37,320 nucleotides of DNA from Paenibacillus zanthoxyli JH29 (GTDB taxonomy: Bacteria; Bacillota; Bacilli; Paenibacillales; Paenibacillaceae), in the NCBI RefSeq assembly GCF_000520715.1, contig NZ_ASSD01000655.1, positions 1 to 37,320 on the forward strand. The letters are read 5' to 3'. Under the pieces are notes generated by a model. That model was not told where the DNA came from, searched no databases, and saw only the letters and a list, made by a program, of their open reading frames with translations. Below are positions 1 through 10,677 of this stretch, piece after piece. Every line of letters begins with the position of its first letter. Within the stretch, counting starts at the first letter, position 1. A program made the position numbers and the translations under genes.

Positions 1-225
1 TCCTGTTCTAAGATTTGGACTTTTTCAGTGGCCTCCCTTGTCGGTGAAGGGGACTGCGACTACAAGACACTGTCGTAGCATCTCCTCAAATTCCAGTTCA
101 ATGTCTTGGAGCTTCTAACCTTGCTGAAGGTAATCTGCTTCACTATGTTCTGTATTAGGGCCTTTTGTGATGGGAGCCATCACAGTCATGTTCGTCTGAA
201 TTTTAGAAATTAAATGATAGGTGGA
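1..225. other. Left-edge region without an intact gene
   Basis: No complete gene is visible here. On the minus strand, reading from 180 down to about 25, there is a frame of roughly 50 codons that starts with ATG and is interrupted once by a stop after codon 21. Its second half (KLQDIELEFEEMLRQ) looks like a protein helix. I do not recognise the family. It may be a decayed gene fragment or chance. Confidence 0.2.
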
Positions 226-975
226 TTAATGAATCTTTGGAGGTTCAGACTTCATCGTATCGTTAAGCTGGGTCACAAAAACACCTTCGTTCGGGCCAGG
301 GTTATTTCGAAACATTTTCGCTTCTTCGATCAAAACTTCGTCTGTATCCGTGCCAAGTATCTTTATCGTTGCATCAATGAATCTCGCAAGTGGCATTGCA
401 CGCGGTTCATCGTTATTGCTCTGAACCCATGGCGGTACAATCTCAATTACTTTTACCGATGTGTCTTTAAGCAGGTATCTTTGGGCCAGCGTATAGGTAT
501 GAAGTGCTGCCTTTGTCGCGGAGTATACAGCAGTTGCCGCTAATGGAACAAATCCAAGTATCGAAGTCGTGTTGATGACAAAGGCTTCTTCTTTGGACTT
601 CAAATGGTCGATTAATACAGAAGTTAACCGAATCGGACCTAACAAGTTTGTGGCGACTGTCGAAACCAAAACATCCTCATTGATCACGCCCGCCGCGTCA
701 TCGGGTTGAATGATGCCTGCGTTGTTAATCAAGACATTCAAATCCGGGAATTCTCCGATTAACTGCTTGGCTGCCCTCTCTATACTGGTAGGGTCTTGTA
801 CATTCAATTCCATTGCGGACATTCCGGGATTCGCTTTGATTGTCTCTTCCAAACGCTCCTTATTTCGTCCAGAGATAATAACTTTATTTCCAAGATGGTG
901 GAGCGCTTCTGCTAACGCACGTCCAATTCCCGAACCGCCACCTGTAATGAAAATCGTGTTTCCTGTAAGTTTCAT
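226..975 (-). CDS. Short-chain dehydrogenase/reductase (SDR family)
   Basis: A classical SDR of 249 residues, the usual length. Near the N-terminus is the Rossmann cofactor motif TGGGSGIG (about residues 11-18), followed by the NNAG strand (about 87-90), a catalytic serine in the NTTSILG segment and the YSATK catalytic Tyr-x-x-x-Lys (about 150-154). An arginine after the second strand (SGRN) suggests NADP(H), which is inference. It is a cytoplasmic oxidoreductase of unknown substrate, resembling the DltE/YvrD-like group. The ATG follows a good AAAGGAGG site on the minus strand. The gene is divergent from the TetR regulator beginning at 1150, and two copies of a palindrome lie between them, so TetR control is likely. 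No defect is seen. Confidence 0.9.
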   Translation of the reverse strand: MKLTGNTIFITGGGSGIGRALAEALHHLGNKVIISGRNKERLEETIKANPGMSAMELNVQDPTSIERAAKQLIGEFPDLNVLINNAGIIQPDDAAGVINEDVLVSTVATNLLGPIRLTSVLIDHLKSKEEAFVINTTSILGFVPLAATAVYSATKAALHTYTLAQRYLLKDTSVKVIEIVPPWVQSNNDEPRAMPLARFIDATIKILGTDTDEVLIEEAKMFRNNPGPNEGVFVTQLNDTMKSEPPKIH

Positions 976-1004
976 GATGATTCCTCCTTTTCATTTGGAC
1001 CATA

Positions 1005-1020
1005 TGTTGAATTATCAATA
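1005..1020. promoter_or_regulatory. Candidate TetR operator, copy 1
   Basis: The 16 bases TGTTGAATTATCAATA form an imperfect palindrome (TGTTGA-N4-TCAATA), 30 bp upstream of the SDR start. The same element recurs, perfectly symmetrical, at 1085-1100. A repeated palindrome in the shared promoter region of a TetR gene and its divergent neighbour is the usual arrangement of TetR operators. Binding is inferred. Confidence 0.45.
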
Positions 1021-1084
1021 TATGTTTTATATAGTGAATGTATCAGGGCGATAAATGGGGCTCAATGGTTAAAACGAGCTCGGT

Positions 1085-1100
1085 TGTTGATTTTTCAACA
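1085..1100. promoter_or_regulatory. Candidate TetR operator, copy 2
   Basis: TGTTGATTTTTCAACA is a perfect 6-bp-arm palindrome with a 4-base centre. It matches the element at 1005-1020 at 12 of the 12 arm positions except one, and lies exactly 80 bp from it centre to centre. It ends 49 bp before the tetR start codon. Confidence 0.45.
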
Positions 1101-1149
1101 GAGGGCTTTGAAGTGTTTATTTTTTGAAAGGGATAAAGGGGAGAATGAG

Positions 1150-1725
1150 ATGACCAGGCGTATTCAAAAATCGAGACAAGCGATTATGGATGCTTTTATG
1201 AAGCTGATGTCAGCAAAAGAATTCGAGAGCATAACGATCAATCAGATTGCGGTAGAAGCAAATGTCAATCGAGGAACGGTGTATTTGCATTTCGATGACA
1301 AGTACGATCTGCGCGAGCAATGTATAACAGCTCAAATTAACCAGTTACTTCGACATTGTATGTCAGGAGATGACCTAGTTCATCTTCCTTCCAAAACCGC
1401 ATTACTTCAGAGTTTTGAATATTTGGAACAGCATGCTTCTTTCTACTCCATAATGCTGAAGAGTAAGGGAAGCACAGTATTTCGAAATCAAATGGAGACC
1501 ATGTTTAGGGAAAATCTGAGTGAGCATCTGGATTCAATCAATCTCGATAAGGAAATGAACAGGGACATTACGGTACAATTTTTAACTTCAGCAACAGTGG
1601 GTATATTGGAATGGTGGATTATCCGTTCGATGCCATATCCTCCGTCGGTCATGGTTGAACAATTTTGGAATTTGCTTAACCGAGGTGTCGAAGGACACGA
1701 ATATTATTCCATGGGGAGTCGCTAA
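1150..1725 (+). CDS. TetR/AcrR-family transcriptional regulator
   Basis: A TetR-type repressor of 191 residues. The N-terminal helix-turn-helix spans about residues 5-50 and contains the family signature: SITINQIAVEANVNRGTVYLHF. The C-terminal ligand/dimer domain is helical and of the type usually linked to SDR or efflux neighbours. The ATG at 1150 is chosen because it follows AAAGGGGAG with normal spacing and begins right before the HTH; an in-frame upstream start at 1084 would add 22 residues that do not look like TetR. It is divergent from the SDR gene. Two repeated palindromes between them are candidate operators, which suggests autoregulation and control of the SDR. The ligand is unknown. 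Confidence 0.9.
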   Translation: MTRRIQKSRQAIMDAFMKLMSAKEFESITINQIAVEANVNRGTVYLHFDDKYDLREQCITAQINQLLRHCMSGDDLVHLPSKTALLQSFEYLEQHASFYSIMLKSKGSTVFRNQMETMFRENLSEHLDSINLDKEMNRDITVQFLTSATVGILEWWIIRSMPYPPSVMVEQFWNLLNRGVEGHEYYSMGSR

Positions 1726-1741
1726 TTTGGCGGCTTTTTTT
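1717..1741 (+). terminator. Probable Rho-independent terminator of the TetR gene
   Basis: A short stem AGTCGC / GCGGCT (one G-U pair) overlaps the stop codon and is followed by a run of seven T. It is short but correctly placed. Confidence 0.5.
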
Positions 1742-2089
1742 GTATGAATGAAGACCTGCAAATTAATGAAGAATTTTCTCAGGTTAGATAGGGGGAGCGG
1801 GTGATAGTTAAGAGTATTAAAATATCTTGAGCCTCGTATGAATATGCACATTTTAAGACTTTGATTTTTATAAATGCACGTCTATTGTTACAAAGTCATT
1901 GACTGTTAGAGCTTATCTTTGAGAATGTCAAAGTTTTTATGCCGATAAGTGGATTATTTAATATGTGCATTGAACTAACGGGACACGTTAGTTGAACGAC
2001 AACAGCGGCAGTACTTTATTTTCACCGAACATCAGCAAATCAAAGAAAACATTAACATTTTCCAATGAAAGCGCTTTATGAAACTAATA
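1742..2089. other. 348-bp AT-rich intergenic region upstream of nifB
   Basis: I see no intact gene. An 8-bp-arm perfect inverted repeat is present at 1973-1993. After it, from about 1992, a short open stretch reads VERQQRQYFIFTEHQQIKEN before a stop; it looks like real protein sequence and may be debris of a decayed gene, but I cannot name it. Confidence 0.4.
1973..1993. repeat. Inverted repeat, 8-bp arms
   Basis: AACTAACG and CGTTAGTT flank a 5-base centre (GGACA). There is no T-run, so it is not a convincing terminator. It may be an operator or an end of a lost mobile element. Confidence 0.45.
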
Positions 2090-2106
2090 TGTCATATATT
2101 CTAACA
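2090..2106. promoter_or_regulatory. GlnR-type box upstream of nifB
   Basis: TGTCATATATTCTAACA matches the GlnR/TnrA consensus TGTNA-N7-TNACA at every fixed position. It ends 38 bp before the -35 hexamer proposed at 2145, the same spacing class as site I of the importer operon (37 bp) and one helical turn less than at anfH (48 bp). In Paenibacillus polymyxa, GlnR is known to activate nif from an upstream site I. No downstream site II is seen here. Confidence 0.75.
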
Positions 2107-2144
2107 CCCATTTCTACAAATGAGTTAAACAGAGTTTGGGGTAG

Positions 2145-2172
2145 TTGAACTAAGTTTTAATTATAATATAAT
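2145..2172 (+). promoter_or_regulatory. Candidate primary-sigma promoter of the nifB unit
   Basis: TTGAAC (2145-2150), a 16-bp spacer and a consensus TATAAT (2167-2172). It leaves a leader of about 100 bases that is AT-rich (2173-2270). Position relative to the GlnR box supports it. Confidence 0.55.
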
Positions 2173-2281
2173 TAAATAAAAGTAGAATTTTTTTGAGGTG
2201 GAATTTTCGAAGGTAATAAATATATATAGCTATATTTAAATATAACTAGATATAAATAAATAATAATTAGGAGGAATGGAT

Positions 2282-3604
2282 ATGGAGCCAGCGTTGGCGC
2301 GTCACCCTTGTTACAATGAAGAAGCCCATCATCATTTTGCCAGAATGCATGCTGCGGTTGCGCCGCGATGTAACATTCAGTGTCATTATTGCAACCCGAA
2401 GTTTGATTGTGTCAATGAAAGCAGGCCGGGGGTCGTAAGTGAGATCATTACTCCACAGGAAGCCTACGACAAGGTTAGTCAGATTGCGGCAAGCATGCCG
2501 AACCTCTCTGTAGTTGGAATTGCGGGGCCCGGTGATCCTTTGGCGAATCCCGAGGCAACCTTCGATACCTTTCGGCTCATTGCCAAGGATTTTCCTGACA
2601 TTCACTTATGCTTAAGCACGAACGGGCTGATGCTGCCGGATTATATTGATGAAATTTGTGAACTTGGCATCCGTCACGTAACGGTTACGCTCAACGCTAT
2701 TGACGCGAACATCGGCAGCCAGATTTATGCTTTTGTAAGGTACAACGGAACCCTATATAAAGGAAAGGAAGCTGCCGCTTTATTAATGAAGCGACAGTTA
2801 GAAGGGATTAAAGGGCTGACTGAAAGAGGGGTTCTGTGCAAAGTAAATTCCGTTATCATACCAGGCGTGAACGACTCGCATCTTTCAGAGGTTACCCGGG
2901 AAGTGAAGAAATTGGGGGCTTTTTCTCATAATATTATGCCGCTTATTTTGTCCCCGGGAAGCAGGTTTCAAAAGGATGGTTTCAGGACGCCGACGTTGGA
3001 GGAAATCACCAAGGTGCAGCACGAATCGTCTCGTATCATGCCGGTCATGCGTCATTGCAGGCAGTGCAGAGCAGACGCTGTCGGGCTGCTTGGCTCCGAC
3101 CTCAGTCAGAATCCTGAAATGCTTCCTCGTAATCAGGGGTATTCAGCGGAACAGCGCGAGAAGCTTCAGCAAGACATTCTCTCAAGAATGAAACAGGCTG
3201 GAGCGGATGCAGCTGCGGACTGGAGCGAAGATGAATGGAGCAATGCCGTGCGCATTGCCGTTGCCACAAGAGGCTCCAATGTAATCAATCAGCATTTTGG
3301 GCATGCCAAGGAATTTCTCGTCTATGACGTTCTAGAAAGCGACATTCGTCTCGTGGGGGTGCGCAAGGTGCAGGCCTACTGCAATGGAACGGCGGATTGC
3401 AGTTCAGGCGAAGAACCGTCCTCACCGCTACATGAGACGCTCGAAATGCTCAAAGATTGCAAGATGCTGCTATGCTCGGGAATAGGGAAAGGTCCAAGCG
3501 AGAGGCTGCGGCAGGCGGGCATCATCCCTTTAATCAAAAAAGGGAATATTGACGAGCAGCTGATCGAGAACGCGCGGTATATGGGCTATTTCAAGAGAGA
3601 TTAA
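2282..3604 (+). CDS. nifB: Nitrogenase cofactor biosynthesis protein NifB (radical SAM, with NifX-like tail)
   Basis: NifB builds the 8Fe-9S-carbide core (NifB-co) used by all nitrogenases. Residues about 30-38 hold the radical-SAM cluster motif C-x3-C-x2-C (CNIQCHYC), preceded by the NifB hallmark HPCYNEEAHHHFARMH and followed by NPKFDCVNESRPGVV. A central TIM-barrel half is followed by the NifB cysteine pair RHCRQCRADAVGLLG. The last ~125 residues form a NifX/NafY-like domain (RIAVATRGSNVINQHFGHA), giving the two-domain architecture at 440 residues. The ATG at 2282 lies 7 bases after TAGGAGG; the ATG at 2276 is too close. It leads a short unit with nifX and orf107 and has a GlnR box upstream. 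Its stop is followed, in the same frame, by a fossil of nifN. Confidence 0.96.
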   Translation: MEPALARHPCYNEEAHHHFARMHAAVAPRCNIQCHYCNPKFDCVNESRPGVVSEIITPQEAYDKVSQIAASMPNLSVVGIAGPGDPLANPEATFDTFRLIAKDFPDIHLCLSTNGLMLPDYIDEICELGIRHVTVTLNAIDANIGSQIYAFVRYNGTLYKGKEAAALLMKRQLEGIKGLTERGVLCKVNSVIIPGVNDSHLSEVTREVKKLGAFSHNIMPLILSPGSRFQKDGFRTPTLEEITKVQHESSRIMPVMRHCRQCRADAVGLLGSDLSQNPEMLPRNQGYSAEQREKLQQDILSRMKQAGADAAADWSEDEWSNAVRIAVATRGSNVINQHFGHAKEFLVYDVLESDIRLVGVRKVQAYCNGTADCSSGEEPSSPLHETLEMLKDCKMLLCSGIGKGPSERLRQAGIIPLIKKGNIDEQLIENARYMGYFKRD

Positions 3605-3742
3605 AGGCGAGGTGCTGGCGGATTTCCGGTTATTAACCGGTTTGGTGCCTCTTCTGCCGTAAGTGTGGGATATCGGGGGACGGCGGACCGGATCAATGCT
3701 GTTGGCAATGTATTAATCAATAGGGAGAGTGCATACCGATGA
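3605..3742 (+). pseudogene. Fossil of the nifN 3' end between nifB and nifX
   Basis: Starting directly after the nifB stop codon, 45 sense codons without a start or ribosome site end in TGA at 3740-3742. The translation contains GFPVINRFG, AVSVGYRGTADRI and NAVGNVLINRES, which aligns with the C-terminus of the intact NifN in this window (MGFPVFGRL, AVSVGYRGTTELL, RVGNALLTTES; ends 21573). The TGA overlaps the nifX ATG as ATGA, the junction expected in a native nifN-nifX operon. The simplest reading is that everything between the nifB end and the last ~45 codons of nifN was deleted. In Paenibacillus nif operons that interval normally holds nifH, D, K and E plus most of nifN. Confidence 0.9.
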
Positions 3743-4116
3743 AAGTGGCGTTCGCATCCATAAACGGCAGGAGTCTTGATAGTCATTTCGGACAGTGTCC
3801 GTCATTTTCTATATTCGAGTTTTCGGAAAAAGGTTACAAGTGGCTTGAATCAAGGTCTGTCCTGGATCGCCCTATCAATGGAGAGGAACATGATAAGGCT
3901 GATCTTCGGGTTAAAGTCATTAAGGACTGCAAGCTGGTGTTTGTCAATAATATAGGAAACGATGCAACCAAGAAAGTAATGAAAGCGGGAATCATGATTC
4001 TTAAAGCTGAGGAGGGGTCCGAATTGATTCCACATTTGGAAAAGCTCCTTCAGATGCTTAAAGAGCGTCCTCCATTATGGTTAACCAAGGTTCTCTATCA
4101 TTCGGAGGAACAATAA
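3739..4116 (+). CDS. nifX: NifX-family cofactor carrier
   Basis: A 125-residue protein of the NifX/NafY/NifB-tail fold, known to bind NifB-co or the VK cluster during cofactor assembly. The N-terminus MKVAFASINGRSLDSHFGQC has the typical beta-strand, G-x-x-x-x-x-HFG and the start of the F-S-I-F strand. Later come CKLVFVNNIGNDATKKVMKAGI and a helical tail. The ATG overlaps the stop of the nifN fossil (ATGA) and has a modest ribosome site (TAGGGAGAG, 3721-3729). The overlap shows that this gene kept its place behind a nifN that has since been removed. Followed after 30 bp by orf107. Length is at the lower end for the family, but the core is complete. Confidence 0.92.
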   Translation: MKVAFASINGRSLDSHFGQCPSFSIFEFSEKGYKWLESRSVLDRPINGEEHDKADLRVKVIKDCKLVFVNNIGNDATKKVMKAGIMILKAEEGSELIPHLEKLLQMLKERPPLWLTKVLYHSEEQ

Positions 4117-4146
4117 ATCCATATTCTATTTGGGAGGAATTAGATC

Positions 4147-4470
4147 ATGTCAGAAGTAGCGGATTCAGAAGAACTGCTGCAGGTGTTTAGTATTGAGTAT
4201 GACCCCCAGTTGCTGGCGAATCATCGGGTTACCTTTGCTCTACTGCTCAGACAATATTTAAACCAGGCCAACTGTCTGGATGAGGAGATTCTTGTAGGTC
4301 CCGATGGAAAGGCCGATTTGTCGCATCCTACACACTCGATCATTCGCGTATGTCTGGAAAGTGCTTGGGCCGATTTGAAAAGTGGAGAAAAATGGGGCAA
4401 GTATGACAAAACGGGGGGCAAAGGGGGGCGTCAGTCCAAATCGTGCGGCTCCTGCAAATCTTCCTGCTAG
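4147..4470 (+). CDS. Small acidic protein with cysteine-rich tail, in the nifB unit
   Basis: I do not recognise this 107-residue protein with certainty. The start follows GGGAGGAATT with normal spacing. The first ~90 residues look helical and mixed (QVFSIEYDPQLLANHRVTF, IIRVCLESAWADLKSG), then a Gly/Lys-rich linker leads to the tail CGSCKSSC at the very end. The tail Cys-x2-Cys-x3-Cys could bind a metal or iron-sulfur cluster. Its position behind nifX and ahead of anfH suggests an accessory role in cofactor delivery, perhaps comparable to small Anf accessory proteins such as AnfR, but I see no sequence match that proves this. It does not resemble AnfO as I remember it. Real gene likely; function open. 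Confidence 0.7.
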   Translation: MSEVADSEELLQVFSIEYDPQLLANHRVTFALLLRQYLNQANCLDEEILVGPDGKADLSHPTHSIIRVCLESAWADLKSGEKWGKYDKTGGKGGRQSKSCGSCKSSC

Positions 4471-4661
4471 GATTAACTTGTACCAAACTGGCAAAGTTCA
4501 TAAAGTCTTGTTAAAGTGCACTCCTTGGAATGTTCATTGGAACCCTTCTGGGCTTATCTCAATGAATTCTAAAGGGGTGCATTTTGCTCTATGGACGGCC
4601 TTTTCAGGAGAATTTATGAAAGCGATCTAAAACTATCAATAACATGCCCGAAAACAAGTTG

Positions 4662-4678
4662 TGTTATATTATCTAACA
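4662..4678. promoter_or_regulatory. GlnR-type box, site I of the anf operon
   Basis: TGTTATATTATCTAACA fits TGTNA-N7-TNACA perfectly and is nearly palindromic. It ends 48 bp upstream of the -35 hexamer at 4727. By analogy with the P. polymyxa nif promoter, this is the activating site. Confidence 0.85.
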
Positions 4679-4726
4679 TAAATTTTGAATAAATTGCTAT
4701 GGGGAAAGAGAAATCCGTCGAATTCG

Positions 4727-4756
4727 TTGACCGTTCCGTGTTGCAAAGGCTAAGAT
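4727..4756 (+). promoter_or_regulatory. Primary-sigma promoter of the anfHDGK operon
   Basis: TTGACC (4727-4732), an 18-bp spacer and TAAGAT (4751-4756). As I recall it, TAAGAT is also the -10 hexamer reported for Paenibacillus nif. It lies between two perfect GlnR boxes. No sigma-54 -24/-12 element (GG-N10-GC) with an enhancer is evident. Confidence 0.7.
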
Positions 4757-4787
4757 AAGGTCAACAAAACAAAAACACATCACAAGA

Positions 4788-4804
4788 TGTCAAACAAAAT
4801 AACA
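4788..4804. promoter_or_regulatory. GlnR-type box, site II of the anf operon
   Basis: TGTCAAACAAAATAACA fits TGTNA-N7-TNACA perfectly and begins 31 bp after the -10 hexamer, so inside the transcribed leader. In P. polymyxa a downstream site II represses nif when nitrogen is in excess. Confidence 0.85.
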
Positions 4805-4827
4805 TCAAGCGGGATGTAGGAGGCGCT

Positions 4828-4929
4828 TTGACGGGTGTCTCTCAAGAAATAGTGGGAGGTGAGATAAACGGCGTCAGGAAAGGTGACCTGAACTTTACGG
4901 ATAGGAAAGTGGTTGTAAAAAAAGACTAA
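4828..4929 (+). CDS. Possible 33-codon leader peptide upstream of anfH
   Basis: A TTG codon 4 bases after TAGGAGG (4817-4823) opens a 33-codon frame with hydrophilic content (EIVGGEINGVRKGDLNFTDR) ending in TAA, 27 bp before anfH. It lies in the leader between GlnR site II and anfH. The start codon is weak and the spacing short, so it may only be leader RNA. I know of no family match. Confidence 0.25.
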   Translation: MTGVSQEIVGGEINGVRKGDLNFTDRKVVVKKD

Positions 4930-4941
4930 ACCGAAAAATGA

Positions 4942-5784
<843 letters not shown>

Positions 5785-5832
5785 TAGCAATAATAAAATG
5801 CGGATAACAACGTATAAAAGCGGAAATGGTAA

Positions 5833-7269
<1,437 letters not shown>

Positions 7270-7299
7270 CAAGACCTGTTGATAAGGAGGTAGCGAAGA

Positions 7300-9049
<1,750 letters not shown>

Positions 9050-9072
9050 GAAGCTTTCAAGCTGGTTTTTCA

Positions 9073-9094
9073 AGGGGTACCTAGCCGTACCCCT
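9073..9094 (+). other. Intercistronic hairpin behind anfK
   Basis: AGGGGTAC and GTACCCCT form a perfect 8-bp stem with a 6-base loop. It is not followed by a T-run, so it is not a standard terminator. It could protect the 3' end of an anfHDGK message or partly reduce transcription into the downstream genes, so that structural proteins exceed accessory ones. Confidence 0.55.
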
Positions 9095-9135
9095 ATTACT
9101 CATATTAAGAAAACAAAGCGGAAGGAGCGGGGAAA

Positions 9136-10677
9136 ATGTCTATTGAAACAACATTTTCGGATAGCATCGTCTTTCATGGGCCATTGAGCGAGCTATACCA
9201 GCTGGCAAAAGAAGGGAAAATCAAAACCAGCTTACAGGGCAGTCATACCCGTCCCTGCAAATTCTGGACGGCGACGAAAATATTGAGCGGTATCCAGAAT
9301 TCCGTAATTATTGCCCACGGGCCCAGCGGTTGCGCCTTCGGCGTCAAAAAGGCTTACAAGTTGACGAATTCCCGTAATAGCGGTTCTCCCTATGAAGCGG
9401 TCATCAGTACGAATATTGATATGAAGGGAGTCGTTTACGGCGGCGAGAAGGAACTGAAAGGGGCAATACGTGAAGTTGACAACAAGTATCATCCTGACGT
9501 GATCTTCGTTTCGACCAGCTGCGCCACAGGCATCATCGGCGATAATGTGGATGCTGTTGTGGACAGCTTGAAGGACGAGGTGAACGCAGAGATCATGACT
9601 ATACATTGCGAGGGCTTTGCCGGTGAGTACCGAAGCGGCTTTGACCTTGTATTCAAGCAGTTGGTTAGGCTGATGGAGCCCCGCGATCCAAAGAGAACAG
9701 CGGCGTTGGCCAAATCCGTTAACATTGTTGGGGGTAAAATGGGTCCCGAACGGACGGAAGTGGATACGGACGTTAAAGAGCTGGTGCGTCTTGTGGAAGG
9801 AATGGGAGCTCATATCAATAGTGTCATTGCAGGAAACTGCACACTCGAGGAATTGAAGAATGCGCCAAGCGTAGCGGTAAACTGCACACTTTGCCTGGAT
9901 CTTGGCTATACCATAGGCAAGGAAATGAAAGAAACGTTCGGAACTCCGCTGAATTCGACCATACTGCCTTACGGAATAAGCGCGACAGAGCGCTGGCTGC
10001 GCGAGGCGGCGAAATATTTAGGTATGGAAGATGAAGCCGAAGCTTTAATTGCCAGCGAATATGGAGCCATTCAGCAGGAAATAGAGGATGCAAAGGCGCA
10101 GCTTGAAGGAAAACTGGCTATTGTTGAAGCTCATGATGCCATTAAGGCCCTGTCGATTGCGCATATGCTGGAAAAAGATTTCGGCATGCGGGTCGTTATC
10201 TATAATTTTCACCCATGGAGTACGGAAGCAAGAGAAACGAGCATCGACTATTTGCTGGAAACGGGGATGGACCCGGAAGTGTTGATCACAAAAGGAACGC
10301 TTAAATTCGGCAAATACGAATCCATGAAGCAAACGGAGGAAGAGCTGCTGGCCTTTCTCGGAAGCGTGGACCCGGCGTCAACGGTCTATTTCGGATCGTC
10401 GCTCAGTTATCCGGCCATTCCGGTGGTTGATCTGAACGCCATTCTGAATCGTCCGCGCTTTGGCTTTCGCGGCGCGTTAAAGGTTGCTCAGTGTATTCTG
10501 ACATCGATGCAATATTCGTTCCGTCCGCGCAGCTGGCTGACCAAGAAAATGGTATTTCCCGAGCAGTCCCAAGGATTGGCCTCCGCTTCATCCCTCACGC
10601 CTAAATGGAGCGAAGAAGCGCCGGATTGCACGCTGTATGCAGCGGAAAGGAGGAAGGGAAGATGTATGATGAATTAG
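9136..10677 (+). CDS. Nitrogenase-like component 1, alpha-type (NifD/NifE-like), function unknown
   Basis: A 513-residue member of the NifD/E superfamily in the anf operon. Cys41 (TRPCKFWTA), Cys66 (HGPSGCAFGV) and Cys129 (STSCATGIIGDN) have the spacing of the alpha-side P-cluster ligands (25 and 63 residues apart, against 26 and 63 in AnfD). Cys250 (AVNCTLCLDLG) sits where the cofactor thiolate ligand lies. The cofactor histidine is missing: the C-terminal block reads VDLNAILNRPRFGFRG, with Asn where AnfD has His423. It also has an extra C-terminal tail of ~50 residues rich in Ser and charge. The start follows GGAAGGAGC. It overlaps the next gene by 16 bp, so the two are translationally coupled and likely form a heterodimer. 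It could be an assembly scaffold or a separate reductase; a conventional nifEN pair exists further on. Confidence 0.85.
   Translation: MSIETTFSDSIVFHGPLSELYQLAKEGKIKTSLQGSHTRPCKFWTATKILSGIQNSVIIAHGPSGCAFGVKKAYKLTNSRNSGSPYEAVISTNIDMKGVVYGGEKELKGAIREVDNKYHPDVIFVSTSCATGIIGDNVDAVVDSLKDEVNAEIMTIHCEGFAGEYRSGFDLVFKQLVRLMEPRDPKRTAALAKSVNIVGGKMGPERTEVDTDVKELVRLVEGMGAHINSVIAGNCTLEELKNAPSVAVNCTLCLDLGYTIGKEMKETFGTPLNSTILPYGISATERWLREAAKYLGMEDEAEALIASEYGAIQQEIEDAKAQLEGKLAIVEAHDAIKALSIAHMLEKDFGMRVVIYNFHPWSTEARETSIDYLLETGMDPEVLITKGTLKFGKYESMKQTEEELLAFLGSVDPASTVYFGSSLSYPAIPVVDLNAILNRPRFGFRGALKVAQCILTSMQYSFRPRSWLTKKMVFPEQSQGLASASSLTPKWSEEAPDCTLYAAERRKGRCMMN

Noticed and set aside
2976-3191. Plus-strand open frame within nifB in another frame
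   Set aside because: Shadow of nifB, Arg/Ser-rich, no ribosome site.
4681-4710. TTGAAT at 4685 as the anfH -35
   Set aside because: No -10 hexamer at proper distance; TTGACC/TAAGAT downstream is better.
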